Part shown: positions 61,686 to 64,000 of the stretch, one piece after another
How positions within the stretch are numbered: the first letter of the stretch is position 1
How the letters are laid out: every line of letters starts with the position of its first letter
Source: Bacillus sp. FJAT-50079
GTDB taxonomy: Bacteria > Bacillota > Bacilli > Bacillales > Bacillaceae_C
NCBI RefSeq assembly: GCF_018343515.1
Contig: NZ_JAGYPD010000003.1
Span: 264,116 to 328,115 of the forward strand
Reading direction: 5' to 3'
DNA length: 64,000 bases
Translations under genes and position numbers: made by a program
Notes under the pieces: model-generated
Database searches by the model: none
The model's input: the letters and a program-made list of their open reading frames with translations, nothing else
What the model was told of the DNA's origin: nothing

Positions 61686-63014
61686 ATGAGAAAAAAGAGG
61701 CGGTTTCCGCTCTTAATATTCTTATTAAGTGTCATAGCATGTATGTTGATTGCTTGTAGTGGAAATGAGGGGTCTTCAACTCCATCTGACAATAATAGCG
61801 GTACTGATAATAAAAAGACGGAAGAAAAGAAAAGTGTAGAGCTTCGTATTATCGGGGCAAATCATCCGTGGACAGAGGCGATAGAGCCACTCATTCCACA
61901 GTTTGAAGAGCAAACCGGAATAAAAGTGAAATTAGAGAAGTATTTTGAAGATCAATTAACGCAAAAGTTAACGACTGAATTCACCGCGGGATCGAGTAGT
62001 ATCGATGTTTTTATGATTCGACCATTACAAGAAGGAAAATTATTTCACTTAAATGGTTGGGTCGCTGATATTTCCAATTATTCAAATGACCAAGGATGGG
62101 ATATCAGCGATTTTACAGAGTCGTCGGTAAACTCTTTGAGAGCGGACGATGAATTATTTGGTATTCCAATCGTAACAGAACGAGAAATTTTATATTATCG
62201 AAAGGATCTATTTGAGGAAAACAATATAAAGGTGCCAACGACCTTTGATGAATTAAAGGAGGCAGCTGAAAAATTAAACGATCCAAGCAATGACTTTTAT
62301 GGAATCGTGTCACGGGGGCAAAGTGCGGCGGCTGTCACCCAGTTTTCTAGTTATTTATATGGATTTGGCGGCGACTTCATCGTTGATGGCAAGGCAACGA
62401 TAGATACGCCAGAGGCCATTGACGCATTCAACTTTTATGGAGGGCTATTAAAAGATTATGGGCCGCCTGGAGTTCTTAATATGAGTTGGCCGCAAGCTGC
62501 CGGTCTGTTTGGACAAGGAAAAGCGGCGATGTATACAGATGCAGACAGTATTTATCCGAACTTACTAGATCCGGAAAAGTCAGTTGTAGGAGATAAAGTT
62601 GGATTTGCTTTATTCCCAACCGGCCCTGAGGGAAGAACACCATATAATGTAACTTCTTGGGGAGTTGCGATGAATGAAAAATCAACCCACAAAGATGAAG
62701 CTTGGGAATTTATGAAGTGGGCGACAAGCAAGGAGATCATTTTAGACATTCAAAAGACAGGTGTCCCTGGTCCACGTCAATCAGTCTGGGATAATCCGGA
62801 AGGAACAGCATCATTTCCAGAGGAACTCGTTCAAGTTACATCGGAATCAAATGAGGTTGGAAAAGAATATGATCGTCCGCTCGTTATTAAAGTGAATGAA
62901 GCAAGGGATATGATCGGCACAGTTATTACAGCGGCGATAAATGGGGAAGACGTTGAAGCGGCTGCTAAAAATGCGAATAAGCAATTCCAAGAGCTCCTAG
63001 ATAAAGAAAAATAA
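61686..63014 (+). CDS. Sugar ABC transporter substrate-binding lipoprotein
   Basis: The protein is 442 aa from ATG 61686 (AGAGGGG upstream). A basic N-terminus and hydrophobic stretch end in lipobox LIAC with Cys24, then a Ser/Asn/Lys linker. The mature part is a family-1 solute-binding protein: LRIIGANHPWTEAIEPLIPQ, QKLTTEFTAGSSSIDVFMIR, ILYYRKDLFEENNIKVP and FGQGKAAMYTDADSI. It feeds the permeases encoded next. Confidence 0.92.
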   Translation: MRKKRRFPLLIFLLSVIACMLIACSGNEGSSTPSDNNSGTDNKKTEEKKSVELRIIGANHPWTEAIEPLIPQFEEQTGIKVKLEKYFEDQLTQKLTTEFTAGSSSIDVFMIRPLQEGKLFHLNGWVADISNYSNDQGWDISDFTESSVNSLRADDELFGIPIVTEREILYYRKDLFEENNIKVPTTFDELKEAAEKLNDPSNDFYGIVSRGQSAAAVTQFSSYLYGFGGDFIVDGKATIDTPEAIDAFNFYGGLLKDYGPPGVLNMSWPQAAGLFGQGKAAMYTDADSIYPNLLDPEKSVVGDKVGFALFPTGPEGRTPYNVTSWGVAMNEKSTHKDEAWEFMKWATSKEIILDIQKTGVPGPRQSVWDNPEGTASFPEELVQVTSESNEVGKEYDRPLVIKVNEARDMIGTVITAAINGEDVEAAAKNANKQFQELLDKEK

Positions 63015-63147
63015 ACAACTTTGAGGGCCAGATCTTATCAGACTGGCTCTCAAAAGTAGTAGAGGGGAGTGAAAAAAGATCGCACTTTGGATTGAACGTC
63101 ATTTAAAACTGATTTTCTTATTACCATCTATTCTATTTGTCGTTGTT

Positions 63148-63960
63148 ATGATTGCCTATCCAATTGGATATACGTTTTATCTTAGTTTTTTTGAATGGAG
63201 TATGTCGAGCTTACAGCCACCTACATGGGTATTTCTAGAAAACTTCAAAACTCTGTTATTTGAGGACCCACGTTTTTGGCCCGCTTTTTTTCGAACGTTC
63301 TATTTTACAGGGCTTGCATTAATTTGCCAAACGGTGTTAGGTGTTAGCATTGCTGTTTTATTTAATCGGAAATTCAAGGGAAATCAATTAATCAAAACGT
63401 TATTTCTCTTACCGATGGTTTCTACTCCCGTTGCAATTGGATTGGTCTGGCTTCTCATCTTTGAACCTTCCATCGGTTTTGCAAATCAATTCTTAGGCTT
63501 CTTTGGTATCCATTCACAGTTATGGATTTCGTCGCCTGTTCAAGCTCTACCTGCCATCGCATTGGTAGATACATGGCAATGGACACCGATGATTACATTA
63601 ATTACCCTTGCAGGACTGTCTACATTGCCGCAAGAACATTATGAGGCAGCGGCGGTAGATGGTGCGAATTCATGGCAAATGTTCTGGCATATCACATTTC
63701 CCCTTGTATTACCGACGATTTTTGCGGCAGTTTTACTTCGTGCCATTGACGCGATTAAACAGTTTGATTTAATTTATGCGATGACGCAAGGAGGACCTGG
63801 ATTTTCTTCAGAAACATTAAATATTTATGGATTTGTCAATGGATTTCAGTATTTTAAGCTTGGCTACACAAGTGCGATATTAGTCATCTTTTTCATGATT
63901 ATTATCGGGTTTAGCTCGATTATTATTATTTTACGGAAAAAAACAGAGGTGACATTATGA
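63148..63960 (+). CDS. Sugar ABC transporter permease (MalF-like), start codon unclear
   Basis: It is 270 aa from ATG 63148, but the frame reads sensibly from 63073 (KKIALWIERHLKLIFLLPSI), which is the usual basic N-terminus and first membrane segment of this family. ATG 63148 would cut that segment and has no ribosome site. GTG 63069, which has GAGGGGA before it, is one base out of frame because of a run of six A residues. The EAA loop is EAAAVDGANSWQMF followed by ITFPLVLP. A one-base A-run change or sequencing error is likely. Confidence 0.82.
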   Translation: MIAYPIGYTFYLSFFEWSMSSLQPPTWVFLENFKTLLFEDPRFWPAFFRTFYFTGLALICQTVLGVSIAVLFNRKFKGNQLIKTLFLLPMVSTPVAIGLVWLLIFEPSIGFANQFLGFFGIHSQLWISSPVQALPAIALVDTWQWTPMITLITLAGLSTLPQEHYEAAAVDGANSWQMFWHITFPLVLPTIFAAVLLRAIDAIKQFDLIYAMTQGGPGFSSETLNIYGFVNGFQYFKLGYTSAILVIFFMIIIGFSSIIIILRKKTEVTL

Positions 63961-64000
63961 AAAAGGCGAAAAGAATGCATATATTTTATTATGTGCTGAT
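63957..64000 (+). CDS. Start of a second sugar permease gene (MalG-like), cut by the window end
   Basis: ATG 63957 overlaps the stop of the previous permease (ATGA). The 14 visible residues (KKAKRMHIFYYVL after Met) are basic then hydrophobic, as at the start of MalG-type permeases. The rest lies outside the window. Confidence 0.65.
   Translation, partial: MKKAKRMHIFYYVL

Overview
The window looks like chromosome from a low-GC Gram-positive endospore-former type (Bacillaceae). Reasons: AGGAGG-like ribosome binding sites, frequent GTG/TTG starts, YesM/YesN-type regulation, a LytR-CpsA-Psr protein, lipoproteins with lipoboxes, cre-like sites and dispersed repeats of the kind common in Bacillus relatives. 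It is an accessory carbon-utilisation region. There are no rRNA, tRNA, phage or intact IS genes.

Region 1 (1-22.3 kb) is for glycoside use. It holds Gfo/Idh/MocA oxidoreductases, a TIM-barrel sugar isomerase, a free-standing oxidoreductase C-terminal-like domain, a GH67/GH20-N-like protein, an FAD oxidoreductase, a tandem GNAT, a GH43, a six-hairpin glycosidase-like protein, a sugar ABC importer, a YesM/YesN two-component pair, and an AraC regulator divergent from a GH2 beta-galactosidase-like enzyme. The GH43 promoter and the substrate-binding-protein promoter share a tandem 21-bp-spaced motif plus a cre-like element, so they are probably co-regulated by the YesN-like protein.

Region 2 (22.5-39.5 kb) has an LCP cell-wall protein and then a 14-gene, tightly packed operon. 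The operon encodes a BMP-type nucleoside ABC importer, a nucleoside phosphorylase, an alpha-phosphohexomutase-type mutase, an amidohydrolase (nucleoside-deaminase-like), an aldo/keto reductase, a VOC protein, an aldehyde dehydrogenase, a DeoR regulator, a DapA-family lyase, a 2-hydroxyacid dehydrogenase, a class II aldolase and a HAD phosphatase. I read it as a nucleoside-to-central-carbon pathway that does not match a standard deo/nup locus. It is the best candidate here for an undescribed system.

Region 3 (40-47.1 kb) has a minimal L,D-transpeptidase, a choline-kinase-like gene under a perfect cre, and an acetoin dehydrogenase locus: acoR, a sigma-54 promoter with upstream dyads, and acoABC without an E3 gene.

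Region 4 (47.1-57.5 kb) starts with a dispersed repeat with 13-bp inverted ends and a 52-bp tandem array of about 15 units. A DJ-1/PfpI gene follows, then a complete AI-2 (lsr) locus: lsrF, a cupin gene where lsrG might be expected, lsrK and lsrR on the minus strand, divergent from lsrACDB.

Region 5 (57.6-64 kb) has an FSA-type transaldolase on the minus strand. After it comes another sugar operon: zinc alcohol dehydrogenase, hexulose-6-phosphate-synthase-like protein, sugar isomerase/epimerase and ABC importer, which runs off the window.
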